From NCBI GenBank assembly GCA_002862125.1, contig PHSP01000003.1, forward strand, positions 496,001 through 560,000: a stretch of DNA of 64,000 bases, read 5' to 3'. The notes below the pieces were generated by a model that saw only the letters and a program-made list of their open reading frames with translations, did no database searches and was not told where the DNA came from. A program made the translations under genes and the position numbers. Source of the DNA: Methylobacter sp. KS41 (lineage in GTDB: Bacteria > Pseudomonadota > Gammaproteobacteria > Methylococcales > Methylomonadaceae). Shown piece by piece: positions 54,200-63,945 of this stretch. How positions within the stretch are numbered: position 1 is the stretch's first letter; every line of letters begins with the position of its first letter.

Positions 54200-56955
54200 A
54201 CATGCCAGTCCACGATTTTACTATCGGCAATCTGGTTCGCGCACGAGGCCGTGAGTGGGTTGTGCAACCCGATTCAAAGCAAGATTGGTTGCGCTTGCGG
54301 CCCTTGGGCGGTGCTGACAATGACATCATAGCGTTGATTCCCGAGCTGGAGTTCCAGCCAGTCGAGCCCGCTACATTTCCTTGGCCTAACCCCGAAAAAC
54401 CCGGCAATCATGCCTCTGCCTTGCTTTTGCGAGATGCACTGCGCCTAAAATTACGGGCTGGTGGTGGTCCATTCAGATCTTTTGGTAACATCGCTGTAGA
54501 ACCCAGAGCCTACCAGTTGGTGCCATTACTCATGGCATTGCGACTAACCACGGTGCGACTATTGATTGCCGATGACGTGGGTGTCGGTAAAACCATTGAA
54601 GCTGGCCTAATTGTTCGCGAATTGATGGACCGCGGTGAAATCAGCCGATTAGCCGTACTCTGTCCACCGCATCTAGTTGAACAATGGCAAGGTGAACTGG
54701 AGGAGCGTTTCAACCTCCAGGCCGTTGTTTTAACTTCAGCCAGCGCCAGCCGCATCGAGCGCGATTTGCCGCATGGTGTTAGTTTGTTTGATCATTATCC
54801 CTGTATCGTGGTGAGTCTTGACTACATCAAAAGCGAACGTCATCGTGAGCATTTTCTGGCGATTGCTCCGGAGTGTGTAATTGTCGATGAAGCCCATACC
54901 TGCGCGAGCAGCGGTCAAGGTAAACAATTGCGATTTGAGTTGTTGCAACGCCTGGTGGCTAATGAAGAGCGGCACATGCTGTTGCTAACGGCTACCCCGC
55001 ATTCCGGTGATGAAGCCGCTTTTTATAATCTTCTGTCGCTGCTTAACCCCGCGTTTGCAGCGTTGCAAAACCGCACTTCTGCCAGCGATCCGTTGCGTCT
55101 TGAATTGGCTCGCCATTTCGTACAACGACGCCGCATAGATATTGACGAATGGCATGATACACGGGGATTTCCTAAACGCATGACTACAGAATTGACTTAC
55201 GAGCTCAGCGGTGCGTGGGGACAGTTTTTTGATGACGTGCAAAGCTATTGCCGCGAACTCGCTGAATCAGTTGAACAATCGGCAAACGGCAATACCCGAT
55301 TGATTTGGTATGCCACTTTAGCATTATTACGCTGTGTAGCCTCATCACCAGCGGCTGCCGTTAAAGCGTTGAATACCCGGCTTGAAGGCACATTGGATAA
55401 CGAGACGTGTCTGACCGATAACCGGCTCTACGACGGTCAAGCGGATGATTTGGATACTAACGACCTGGAACCGCCTGCGCAATTGCAGGATGCAGCCCGG
55501 TTACAGAATTTGATTGCTCAGGCAGGAAGACTGAGCGGTAAAGCCGGTGATCCCAAGCTGGCATTATTAATTTCCCACCTCAAAATCCTGCTAAAAGAAG
55601 GTTTCCAGACGGTCATCTTCTGCCGCTATATCGCAACTGCCCATTATGTTGCCGAACACTTACGTGCCCAGTTTCCAACCGTGACCGTGGAAGCCGTGAC
55701 TGGCGAATACACCCCGGTGGAACGCGAGCAGCGGGTACAATCAATGGATGACGCCAATCAGCGTTTGCTAGTCGCTACCGACTGTTTGTCGGAAGGCATC
55801 AACTTGCAGCATTTATTTACCGCAGTGGTGCATTACGATTTGGCATGGAATCCAACTCGCCATGAACAACGCGAAGGCCGGGTTGACCGCTTTGGACAGC
55901 AGGCCCCCGAAGTGCGCTGCACCATGCTCTACGGTCAGGATAACCCGGTAGATGGCTTTGTATTAAACGTAATCCTCAGAAAAGCTGACGTTATTCGCAA
56001 AGAGCTTGGGGTACTGGTACCCATGCCTGAGGATGAGTCACGCATTAATCAAGCACTTGTCAAAGCAGCCTTGATGAAACGAAGCGAACGAAACCTTAGC
56101 TTATTTGATTTCGTTGAGCAGGAAGAAATCCTCAAACCTCTGCAAGCCAAATGGCACGATGCCATGGAAAAAGCCAAGGCCAATCGCACCGTGTTTGCGC
56201 AGCGCCGTATTAAACCGGAAGAAGTCATGCCGGAATGGCAAAAACAGCAAATCGCATTAGGCTCTGAAGCGGATGTTAAACGCTTTGTGCAAACCGCCTG
56301 CGCTCGACTCAATGCGCCACTGGAACCTTTTAAAGGTAACCGTTTCAAATTATTGCCCCAGCATTTCCCTGAAACTTTAAAGCTCAGGCTAGCCGATGAA
56401 GGCATTGAAAAGCCCTTGACTATCGATTTTTCACAATTACACCGCAGCCACCCAGTCGTTAGTTTGCTGGCCGAACACTTACTGGAAGAAGCCTTGCTTG
56501 GCGAAAAGCCGCTGGCAGCCCGTTGCGCAACAACTGTCACCGGATCAGTCGAGGTGGTAACCACCTTATATCTGCTCCGTCTGCGCCATCAACTCAGTTA
56601 TGTTCGTCGTAGACAACCCTATCAACTGATGGCTGAAGAAACCGTCACCCTTGCAGTTCGAGGCCGGACCCAACCGGAATGGCTCAGCGAAGAAACTGCC
56701 GGCGCACTACTGGAATGCCAACCCAGCGGCAATTTACCGCTCGAAGTCATGCAACGCGAAATCAAAACAGCATTGGAATTTATCCAGGCCCACCCGGATC
56801 GAGTGGAAGCGCTCGCGGGGCAGCGAGCGGAAGCCTTACTGGTTGATCATCGCCGGGTACGCGAAGCGGCCCGCGATGTCGGGCAATACAGTGTCACTCC
56901 TTGTTTGCCGGTGGATGTTATCGGTATTTACGTTTTACTTCCCGACGCATTGTAA
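54196..56955 (+). CDS. SNF2-family helicase/ATPase, DrmD-like
   Basis: A 919-residue SNF2-type ATPase. Walker A is DDVGVGKT at 126-133, the DEAH box is DEAH at 231-234, motif III is LLLTATPHSGDE, and the C-terminal RecA domain has LLVATDCLSEGINLQHLF and RHEQREGRVDRFGQ (about 555-568). A long C-terminal region follows. The layout is that of the HepA/RapA-like helicases in defence loci, including DrmD of class 1 DISARM. It overlaps the preceding gene by four bases (ATGA) and lies 10 bases before the methyltransferase gene, so it is translationally coupled within the operon. The SNF2 class is secure; DrmD is an inference from context. Confidence 0.88.
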   Translation: MNMPVHDFTIGNLVRARGREWVVQPDSKQDWLRLRPLGGADNDIIALIPELEFQPVEPATFPWPNPEKPGNHASALLLRDALRLKLRAGGGPFRSFGNIAVEPRAYQLVPLLMALRLTTVRLLIADDVGVGKTIEAGLIVRELMDRGEISRLAVLCPPHLVEQWQGELEERFNLQAVVLTSASASRIERDLPHGVSLFDHYPCIVVSLDYIKSERHREHFLAIAPECVIVDEAHTCASSGQGKQLRFELLQRLVANEERHMLLLTATPHSGDEAAFYNLLSLLNPAFAALQNRTSASDPLRLELARHFVQRRRIDIDEWHDTRGFPKRMTTELTYELSGAWGQFFDDVQSYCRELAESVEQSANGNTRLIWYATLALLRCVASSPAAAVKALNTRLEGTLDNETCLTDNRLYDGQADDLDTNDLEPPAQLQDAARLQNLIAQAGRLSGKAGDPKLALLISHLKILLKEGFQTVIFCRYIATAHYVAEHLRAQFPTVTVEAVTGEYTPVEREQRVQSMDDANQRLLVATDCLSEGINLQHLFTAVVHYDLAWNPTRHEQREGRVDRFGQQAPEVRCTMLYGQDNPVDGFVLNVILRKADVIRKELGVLVPMPEDESRINQALVKAALMKRSERNLSLFDFVEQEEILKPLQAKWHDAMEKAKANRTVFAQRRIKPEEVMPEWQKQQIALGSEADVKRFVQTACARLNAPLEPFKGNRFKLLPQHFPETLKLRLADEGIEKPLTIDFSQLHRSHPVVSLLAEHLLEEALLGEKPLAARCATTVTGSVEVVTTLYLLRLRHQLSYVRRRQPYQLMAEETVTLAVRGRTQPEWLSEETAGALLECQPSGNLPLEVMQREIKTALEFIQAHPDRVEALAGQRAEALLVDHRRVREAARDVGQYSVTPCLPVDVIGIYVLLPDAL

Positions 56956-56965
56956 AGGCTTAATC

Positions 56966-59900
56966 ATGAAACGCGTCAGAAGAAACCATACTAACGCCCT
57001 CAATTTGCCAACCTTGCACCTGGAAGGTGGCTTATTCCTGCCCGATCAACTGGAAAATGCGGCATTGGGTAAAGCCAGTTATCAAAAGGAGGCTGATTAT
57101 CAAATTCCCACTGGCCTTAAACTAAAAGACGAATACAGCCGGGCGTTTCAAATCGCTTCTGCCCAATGGAAACATTTTGCTCCCAATCTGGAACGGCAGG
57201 ATGTCGATGTTGCCGATGTCACCATCAAGTTTGTCCACGACCTGCTGCGCGATGCATTGGGTTACAGCGGTTTTCAACTGATAAGCGGTATCAGCATCGG
57301 CGAACGTCAATACCCCATCACAGCATTAGCAGGGCAAACCATTCCGGTAGTAATTGCCCCACACTCTCTTGGGCTGGATGAAGCCGACCCACAATTTGCT
57401 GTTGCCGGCAGTGGCGCTCGTAAGAAAAGTCCGTTTCAACTGGCTCAGGAATTTCTCAATGCGAGTGCTCAACATCTTTGGGCACTGGTCAGCAATGGTA
57501 AACAAATCCGCCTGTTACGCGATGCCGCCACCCTGACACGGCCCAGCTATTTAGAGTTTGACTTGCAAGATATGTTAGGTGGCTTACGCTTTGCCGAATT
57601 TGAAATGGCCTGGCGTTTACTGCACGCTAGCCGATCATTACTCCCCTCTCCCTCTGGGAGAGAGGATGAGGGAGAGGTAGCGAATATCTGGGAAAACTGG
57701 CGCAGCGAAGGCCAGCGCGAAGGCACCCGAGTCCGCGACGGCTTGCGTCAAGGTGTTACCGATGCCTTGTTAACACTGGGCACTGGATTTATCCAACATC
57801 CCGCCAATGAAACCTTGCGCCGCGATCTGCACGAAGGCCGCTTGAGTAAGGATGCCTATTTTCAACAACTGCTACGCCTGGTTTACCGGCTGATATTTTT
57901 GTTTACCGTTGAAGATCGCGGGATATTACACACTGATGATAACGACAGGAAAACCATCGCTGCCCGTAAAGCCTATGCCGAAGGCTATGCCATGGCCCGG
58001 CTACGTGACCGTTGTTTGCGTCGCCGAGCCCGTGACGGTTTCGACGACTTGTGGACGGGCTTGCGGATTGTGTTTCGTGGCCTTAGCAACGGCGAACCAC
58101 GCTTGGCCTTACCGGCCTTGGGTGGATTGTTTGCCGACACTCAATGTCCGGCGCTGGACACATCCACCCTCAGCAACGCCAATTTGCTGGCAGTGATGCA
58201 ACAAATGCGCTGGTCCAATCTTAGCGGTCATCTCACTCCCGTCGATTACCGCAATATGGGACCTGAAGAACTGGGCTCGGTATATGAAAGCTTGCTGGAA
58301 CTGGTGCCGGAAATCGACCTGCCTGCCCGACAGTTCGGTTTTGTCGGTTTGACCTCATTGGGCAGCACCCAAGGCAATGCCCGCAAAACCAGTGGCAGCT
58401 ATTACACAGCAGATAGTCTGGTGCAGGAACTCATTAAATCTGCCCTCGACCCAGTGATAGAAGACCGGTTGTCGAATAATCCCGCCAACCCCACCGCAGC
58501 CTTGCTCAGCATCAAAGTCATCGATACCGCCTGCGGCAGTGGTCACTTCTTGCTCGCCGCTGCCCGGCGCTTGGGCGAACGGCTGGCAGCCTTGCAGGCG
58601 CCAGATGGCGCAGTCAAGCCACATGACTATCGCCATGCCTTGCGTAAAGTCATTAGCCACTGTATTTTCGGCATCGATCGCAACCCGATGGCGTTAGAAC
58701 TGGCTCGAATGGCGTTATGGCTGGAAGGTTTTGAAGAAGGTGTAGCGCTGTCGTTCCTCGATCACCATTTACAATGCGGCGATGCCTTGATCGGCTTGAC
58801 CGACCTCAAACAACTGCAACACGGCATCCCCGACGCCGCCTTCAAACCTTTGTCCGGCGATGACAAGATGGTATGCAGGGACATCGCTAAAGCCAACAAA
58901 GAATGGCTTAAAGCTTTTGCTAAACATAAAACTAACCGCAATCTCGACATAGCGCTCGACGACGCCGATGGGCTTTCTAGGCTACAAGCTTTAGAAGCGC
59001 TGCCTGATACAACTACCGCAGAAATTGCCGGCAAGGAATCCGCCTATCAAGTATTCATGTCTCATGAAAAACAAAGCAGGTTAGGTAATGCTGCTAACCT
59101 GCTAGTAGGTGCTTTTTTAATCCCCAAAACCGATGCAGAGGCTCAACTCACCACCCCTACCAGTCAAAATCTCTATTTGGAGTTGTTCACCAAGCAAACA
59201 GCCGATGAATTGAACTTTGTGCATCAGCGTCAACGTCTAGCGATGGCACGGCAGGCCTGTGAAGAGGCTCGCGTGCTGCACTGGCCTTTGGCGTTTCCGC
59301 AAGTTTTTGCGCAAGGAGGTTTCGATTGCGTATTGGGCAACCCGCCATGGGAGCGCATCAAGCTGCAAGAAGAGGAATTTTTTGCCACGCGTAACCGTTT
59401 TGTCGCCGAAGCCAAAAACAAGTCCGAACGCGGGCAACGTATTGACTGGCTGGCACATGGCATGTTGGCCCGCAATCTGTATCCAGAACTGGAACATCCA
59501 CCCCTGGAATGTGAAGCCGAACAACGAGTATATCAAGACTTTATCAGTGCCCGCCGTACCGCCGAAGCAGCCAGTGTTTTTGCCCATGTTAAAGACAAGG
59601 ATGGCGGACGTTATCCCTTGACCGGTGTCGGTGACGTCAATACTTATGCATTATTTGCTGAAACTATCATCCAGATTACCGCCAAAACCGGGCGAGCTGG
59701 GTTTATTGTGCCTACCGGCATTGCCACCGACGATTCCACCAAAGCCTATTTTGGCCATATTGCTCAGAGTGGGCAACTAGCCAGTCTGTATGATTTTGAA
59801 AATCGTGAAAAAATTTTTGCGGCAGTCGATAGCCGTATGAAATTCAGCCTGCTGACGTTGGGGCATGCCGAACAAGCTGAATTCGCTTTCTTTTTGACCA

Positions 59901-61918
59901 ACACCCAGCAACTCGGCGACTCGCGTCGCCGTTTTGCGTTGAGTGCCGATGACTTTAGTCGCATCAATCCCAACACGCTGACCTGTCCGGTCTTCCGCTC
60001 GCGTATGGATGCCGAACTGACTCGCAAAATCTACCAGCGCGTGCCGGTTCTGATTCGTGAGGCACGGGGCAAAGAGCCAGAACAGAATTCGTGGGGGATT
60101 CGTTTTATGACGATGTTTCACATGTCCAACGATAGCCACTTGTTTCAAGACGGCCCTGCACCGGACAGATTACCGCTGTACGAGGCGAAAATGATCCACC
60201 AGTTCGACCATCGCTGGGCAAGCTACCGGGTTGAAGACGGCAAAGACACAATAGGCGATGTAGCGCTTGCAGATAAACAAACCCCGGATTTTTGTGTCAT
60301 CCCGCGTTACTGGGTTTCTGCTCGGAGCGTATACTTACGAACTGCAAAGTTACCCAGCGGGCTGCTCAAGGCATTGGAAGAGAATTGTACACAATTAATT
60401 ATTTTAGGGATTGCCCACCTATTATTTGGCCACTGGTTGCTGCAAGTCGATTCAAACGATCCAGAGCTGATAGTTTCTAACTTGTTTTCCAGATGGAAAG
60501 ATTTTGTGGATTTTCATCCATTTGCGAGAAAAATCCCTCCGACTAGTTTAGGCCTATACGGCAACAATCCTGGTTGCTTCAAACCTCTGAATGATAGCTA
60601 TCTGCCCGCGGAGGGACTTGATTCAATCAAATGCACAGACCGTGAAAGTACTGCCTGGTATATGGCTGATGAAAAATCTGTCTACGCCTACTTGGATTTT
60701 GCATCTCAGTATGAGATAGACATAGCCACATTCCCTTCGCTTAAAGATGACGAAGACGTGTTGAATTATTCAGAATTACTTTTGGAGCAAGCTACGCCAA
60801 AATGGTTTATGGGATTTCGAGATATTTGCCGGGCAACTGACGAGCGTACGGTGATTGCAAGTGTGATTCCAAGAGCGGGTGTGGGCAATAAAGCACCTTT
60901 GTTTTTTTTCGACGAAAATATTTCTAAGTTACGAATTGCCGCACTTGTCGGTAATTTGTCGGCCTTATGTTTTGATTTTGCAGCAAGACAGAAAATTGGC
61001 GGCACCACACTGAATTACTTTCTTTTTAAACAGCTCCCCGTTCTAACACCAGATTTCTACAGTGAAGTAGACTTCACTTTCATCGTCCCCCGTGTCCTGG
61101 AACTGACCTACACCGCCCACGACCTGCAACCCTGGGCGCAAGATTTGGGTTACGATGGCCCACCCTTTCCGTTTGACCCCGATCGCCGAGCCATACTCCG
61201 CGCCGAACTCGACGCCTGGTACGCCCGTGCTTACGGTTTAAACCGTGACGAACTGCGTTACATCCTCGACCCCGCCGACATCATGGGCGACGAGTACCCC
61301 TCCGAAGCCTTCCGCGTGTTAAAAAACAACGAACTACGCAATTTCGGCGAATACCGTACGGCTAGGTTGGTTCTGCGGGAGTTTGATCGCATGGCTTTAG
61401 CTGATGCTGAAAATAAACCATTTGAGAGCCTGCTTGTACCTCCGCCGGGTCAAAAAATACCTGTTGCCTACTCCTCGCTAGGCGTAATCCGTGATGATGG
61501 GGATGCCCGATTGGCGGGCTTGATGTTCTCAATGATCAAAGAGTCGAGTTCGTTGCCGCGCAAGCAATTGGATTTAGCTTTAACACTTGCCCAGATGTCT
61601 GATAGCGCATCCAGTCAATTAGCTAGTAAGGCTACTAATGTGCTCGATAATTACCGCAACATGGGGGTGTTTGACCCGGAGCGGATTGGGCGTTCGCAAA
61701 CCTTGCTACGCTATTTTGAAGAGGCTGGAGTTATTTGTTTTGAACAAAAAGGAGCTGAGATTACTGCCCTACCAACTACGGTTATACCCGATGGGTTAAT
61801 TTTTGAACATGATATGAAAGAGATAACGCTTGCGTTATTGAGTGTTGCACAAACAAGACTTCAACAATCGTCTTCCCTGAAAGATGAAGATGCAGATACT
61901 CAAGTGAAGTATGCATAG
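56966..61918 (+). CDS. Eco57I-like adenine-specific DNA methyltransferase, DrmMI-like
   Basis: A 1650-residue protein. The frame is open from 56651, but the ATG at 56966 (MKRVRRNHTNALNLPTLHLE) follows the previous stop and has an AAAGG site. The gamma-class N6-adenine methyltransferase domain has GSYYTADSLVQELI, motif I VIDTACGSGHFLL from about 518, IDRNPMALELARMALWLEG and the catalytic NPPW at 792-795. The N-terminal part (LLRDALGY, NASAQHLWALVSNGKQIRLL) resembles the front domain of type IIG and Eco57I enzymes, but no complete PD-(D/E)XK nuclease motif was seen. The C-terminal part should recognise the DNA target. A dispersed palindromic repeat is inserted in frame at 57642-57680. It most likely marks self DNA for the two helicases. 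Confidence 0.85.
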   Translation: MKRVRRNHTNALNLPTLHLEGGLFLPDQLENAALGKASYQKEADYQIPTGLKLKDEYSRAFQIASAQWKHFAPNLERQDVDVADVTIKFVHDLLRDALGYSGFQLISGISIGERQYPITALAGQTIPVVIAPHSLGLDEADPQFAVAGSGARKKSPFQLAQEFLNASAQHLWALVSNGKQIRLLRDAATLTRPSYLEFDLQDMLGGLRFAEFEMAWRLLHASRSLLPSPSGREDEGEVANIWENWRSEGQREGTRVRDGLRQGVTDALLTLGTGFIQHPANETLRRDLHEGRLSKDAYFQQLLRLVYRLIFLFTVEDRGILHTDDNDRKTIAARKAYAEGYAMARLRDRCLRRRARDGFDDLWTGLRIVFRGLSNGEPRLALPALGGLFADTQCPALDTSTLSNANLLAVMQQMRWSNLSGHLTPVDYRNMGPEELGSVYESLLELVPEIDLPARQFGFVGLTSLGSTQGNARKTSGSYYTADSLVQELIKSALDPVIEDRLSNNPANPTAALLSIKVIDTACGSGHFLLAAARRLGERLAALQAPDGAVKPHDYRHALRKVISHCIFGIDRNPMALELARMALWLEGFEEGVALSFLDHHLQCGDALIGLTDLKQLQHGIPDAAFKPLSGDDKMVCRDIAKANKEWLKAFAKHKTNRNLDIALDDADGLSRLQALEALPDTTTAEIAGKESAYQVFMSHEKQSRLGNAANLLVGAFLIPKTDAEAQLTTPTSQNLYLELFTKQTADELNFVHQRQRLAMARQACEEARVLHWPLAFPQVFAQGGFDCVLGNPPWERIKLQEEEFFATRNRFVAEAKNKSERGQRIDWLAHGMLARNLYPELEHPPLECEAEQRVYQDFISARRTAEAASVFAHVKDKDGGRYPLTGVGDVNTYALFAETIIQITAKTGRAGFIVPTGIATDDSTKAYFGHIAQSGQLASLYDFENREKIFAAVDSRMKFSLLTLGHAEQAEFAFFLTNTQQLGDSRRRFALSADDFSRINPNTLTCPVFRSRMDAELTRKIYQRVPVLIREARGKEPEQNSWGIRFMTMFHMSNDSHLFQDGPAPDRLPLYEAKMIHQFDHRWASYRVEDGKDTIGDVALADKQTPDFCVIPRYWVSARSVYLRTAKLPSGLLKALEENCTQLIILGIAHLLFGHWLLQVDSNDPELIVSNLFSRWKDFVDFHPFARKIPPTSLGLYGNNPGCFKPLNDSYLPAEGLDSIKCTDRESTAWYMADEKSVYAYLDFASQYEIDIATFPSLKDDEDVLNYSELLLEQATPKWFMGFRDICRATDERTVIASVIPRAGVGNKAPLFFFDENISKLRIAALVGNLSALCFDFAARQKIGGTTLNYFLFKQLPVLTPDFYSEVDFTFIVPRVLELTYTAHDLQPWAQDLGYDGPPFPFDPDRRAILRAELDAWYARAYGLNRDELRYILDPADIMGDEYPSEAFRVLKNNELRNFGEYRTARLVLREFDRMALADAENKPFESLLVPPPGQKIPVAYSSLGVIRDDGDARLAGLMFSMIKESSSLPRKQLDLALTLAQMSDSASSQLASKATNVLDNYRNMGVFDPERIGRSQTLLRYFEEAGVICFEQKGAEITALPTTVIPDGLIFEHDMKEITLALLSVAQTRLQQSSSLKDEDADTQVKYA
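57642..57680. repeat. Dispersed palindromic repeat inside the methyltransferase gene
   Basis: TCCCCTCTCCCTCTGGGAGA and GAGGATGAGGGAGAGG form a copy of the CTCTCCCTCTGGGAGAG-type genomic repeat also seen at 40326-40356. It is read through in frame as LLPSPSGREDEGEV, at about residues 226-239 of the enzyme, and does not disturb the frame. Confidence 0.7.
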
Positions 61919-61930
61919 CGAGAATTGATT

Positions 61931-63937
61931 ATGGAAAACTTGCAAGAAAGCCTTTCCACACAAAAATCATCGCCTCATCTCTGGATTGAGCGCTTGGCGA
62001 TATTTAGTCAGGCCGATGCCGATCAATGTATTCGTTCGGTTGCGTTTCGGCGGGGATTAAATGTGATTTGGGCACATGAGCCAGCCGCCGGCAGTGCCTA
62101 TACTGGCATCCATGCCGCTGGTCACGGCGTAGGCAAGACATCGCTCTGTTTACTAATGCGCTTTTGCCTTGGCGACAATGCCAAATCAGTTAATGAACTT
62201 AGGGAAGAAGTCTGTGGCGAGTTTCCGCATGGCGGGGTTGGTATGGTGGTACACCTCGCAAATCAAACCTTCGCTGTTTTTCGTTTGTTTAATGCTTACA
62301 AAGACGGTTTCGTTGCAAACGGCAGCAACATTGAATCTCTTTTTAACGATAACACAAGCCAGTCTTTTAAGGATTTCGAGACACAATTGGCGGAGGTATT
62401 CTTATCCAGGATTCATCCCCGAATCATTCCTGAAACGGCACAAGTTATTGAATGGCGCCATATTCTTGCTTGGATGACCCGCGATCAAGGTTCACGGTTC
62501 AAGTCATTTTTCGCATGGCGGGAGGGCGAAGGCACCGGTTTACAGCGATCACGGCAAGACCCGCCTATTATTATGCGTGCCGTGCTGGGCTTGATGGATC
62601 AACAAGAATCCGGGTTATTAACAGACATACGCGCTCTTGAACGCAACCTGGAAACCGTTCAGCAAGATACTGAACGACTTCAACAGGAACCCGTACTGAT
62701 ACGCCGTCGTATTGAGTCTGAGCTGAGAACCTGGTTAGAGCTGCCAGATGATCTGCCAATGCACTCTGATGATTTATTTAAGGAGTCCGTTGAAGATAAA
62801 GTCAATGAGGCCAGGAAAATAGCTGAAACGCAGTTAAATGCAGCCGATACCGCGCTCGATAAGGCTAACGAGGCATTATTTAAACTTCGGGCAGAGCAGC
62901 AAGAGTTGGGGCGACGCTATCAACAGGCTGATGATGAATACCAGTTGGCAAAGGCCGCCCATCTTAAGGATGAAGAGTCGGTCAAGAAAATTAACCAACA
63001 ACGCAGTAAACTTCAAGGACTGGTTGGCCCTTGTGAACATGGCAATATTTTGTTTAGCGAGTGTGCTTATATTAAGGACGAAATCCAAAAACTTCAGGCG
63101 ATCCACTTGAAAGATCACCGAGATCAAAGCACGCTCTCGCGTTCTGAAAAAGAATGGGCTGCCCGCGCTGTAGCGGCGTTGAAGTCTCGTGATGCACTTG
63201 AATATCCGCGTCAAAAATTAAACAACCAAGTGTCAGTAAAAGAGCAAGAATGCAGATCACTAAAGATTAAGCGAGATTCTGTCATGCTTACCGTTGACCG
63301 TGGTCGTCGTTTATTGGGTGAATTGGATAGATGGGAACGGTTATCCGGTTCAACCGAGGAGGCGGAAACAATTCGACAGTTGATTTCAAGACGGGAGGCG
63401 ATCTCTAGTGACATCGATAATAAACGTTTGCAAGTTCAGATGCTCAAACAGAAAAATTCTTATCGCAAAAAGATCTTGGCTGACATCATCAATACACTTA
63501 CTCGGGAACTTTTATCTGAAGAGGCATTTGGTAATTTTGAATTCCAGGATGAAAGCCGTCCTTTCCAATTGTCGGTTCGCGGTGGAGAAGCTTATCGGGT
63601 TCTGGAAGTCCTGCTTGGCGACTTGGTATGTTTGTTGGATTCAGTAAATTCCGGTAGTGCTTTTCCAGGCTTATTAGTCCATGACTGTCCCAGAGAAGCT
63701 GATATGAGCTCTGGTTTATACGAGAATTTTTTGCTTCTGGTGCAAAAGATAGAACAAGAAATCTTTGGCGGGGAGGCTCCATTCCAATACATCGTAACCA
63801 CTACGACGCCGCCACCAGCGTCAATTCAGTGTTCGCCTTACCTTCGGGTAACGCTTGATCCATGCACTGATGAGGGATTATTGTTTCGGCGGCGTTTTAA
63901 CATATCATTGCAAAGCGAATATCTTCAAGGGATATAG
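61931..63937 (+). CDS. SMC/RecN-like coiled-coil P-loop ATPase of the defence operon
   Basis: A 668-residue ATPase. Walker A is AAGHGVGKTSLCLLMRFCLG with the P-loop at 64-70. A Walker B-like strand, FPGLLVHDCPREADM, lies near residue 580. The region between about 225 and 530 is predominantly coiled coil (long runs of E, Q, K, L). It contains a cysteine pair, GPCEHGNILFSECAY near 367-379, at the place where Rad50-type proteins have their hook. The N-terminal IERLAIFSQADADQCIRSVA and FRRGLNVIWA resemble the DUF2326/ABC-three-component type of ATPase. The start at 61931 follows the methyltransferase stop by 12 bases. It is not a component of the DISARM or Druantia systems as I know them. Confidence 0.75.
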   Translation: MENLQESLSTQKSSPHLWIERLAIFSQADADQCIRSVAFRRGLNVIWAHEPAAGSAYTGIHAAGHGVGKTSLCLLMRFCLGDNAKSVNELREEVCGEFPHGGVGMVVHLANQTFAVFRLFNAYKDGFVANGSNIESLFNDNTSQSFKDFETQLAEVFLSRIHPRIIPETAQVIEWRHILAWMTRDQGSRFKSFFAWREGEGTGLQRSRQDPPIIMRAVLGLMDQQESGLLTDIRALERNLETVQQDTERLQQEPVLIRRRIESELRTWLELPDDLPMHSDDLFKESVEDKVNEARKIAETQLNAADTALDKANEALFKLRAEQQELGRRYQQADDEYQLAKAAHLKDEESVKKINQQRSKLQGLVGPCEHGNILFSECAYIKDEIQKLQAIHLKDHRDQSTLSRSEKEWAARAVAALKSRDALEYPRQKLNNQVSVKEQECRSLKIKRDSVMLTVDRGRRLLGELDRWERLSGSTEEAETIRQLISRREAISSDIDNKRLQVQMLKQKNSYRKKILADIINTLTRELLSEEAFGNFEFQDESRPFQLSVRGGEAYRVLEVLLGDLVCLLDSVNSGSAFPGLLVHDCPREADMSSGLYENFLLLVQKIEQEIFGGEAPFQYIVTTTTPPPASIQCSPYLRVTLDPCTDEGLLFRRRFNISLQSEYLQGI

Positions 63938-63945
63938 GAAAAATT

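Noticed and set aside
56651-56965. An N-terminal extension of the methyltransferase frame into the SNF2 gene
   Set aside because: It lies in another frame within the end of the SNF2 helicase gene, whose family similarity and stop at 56955 are clear. The ATG at 56966 has a ribosome binding site.
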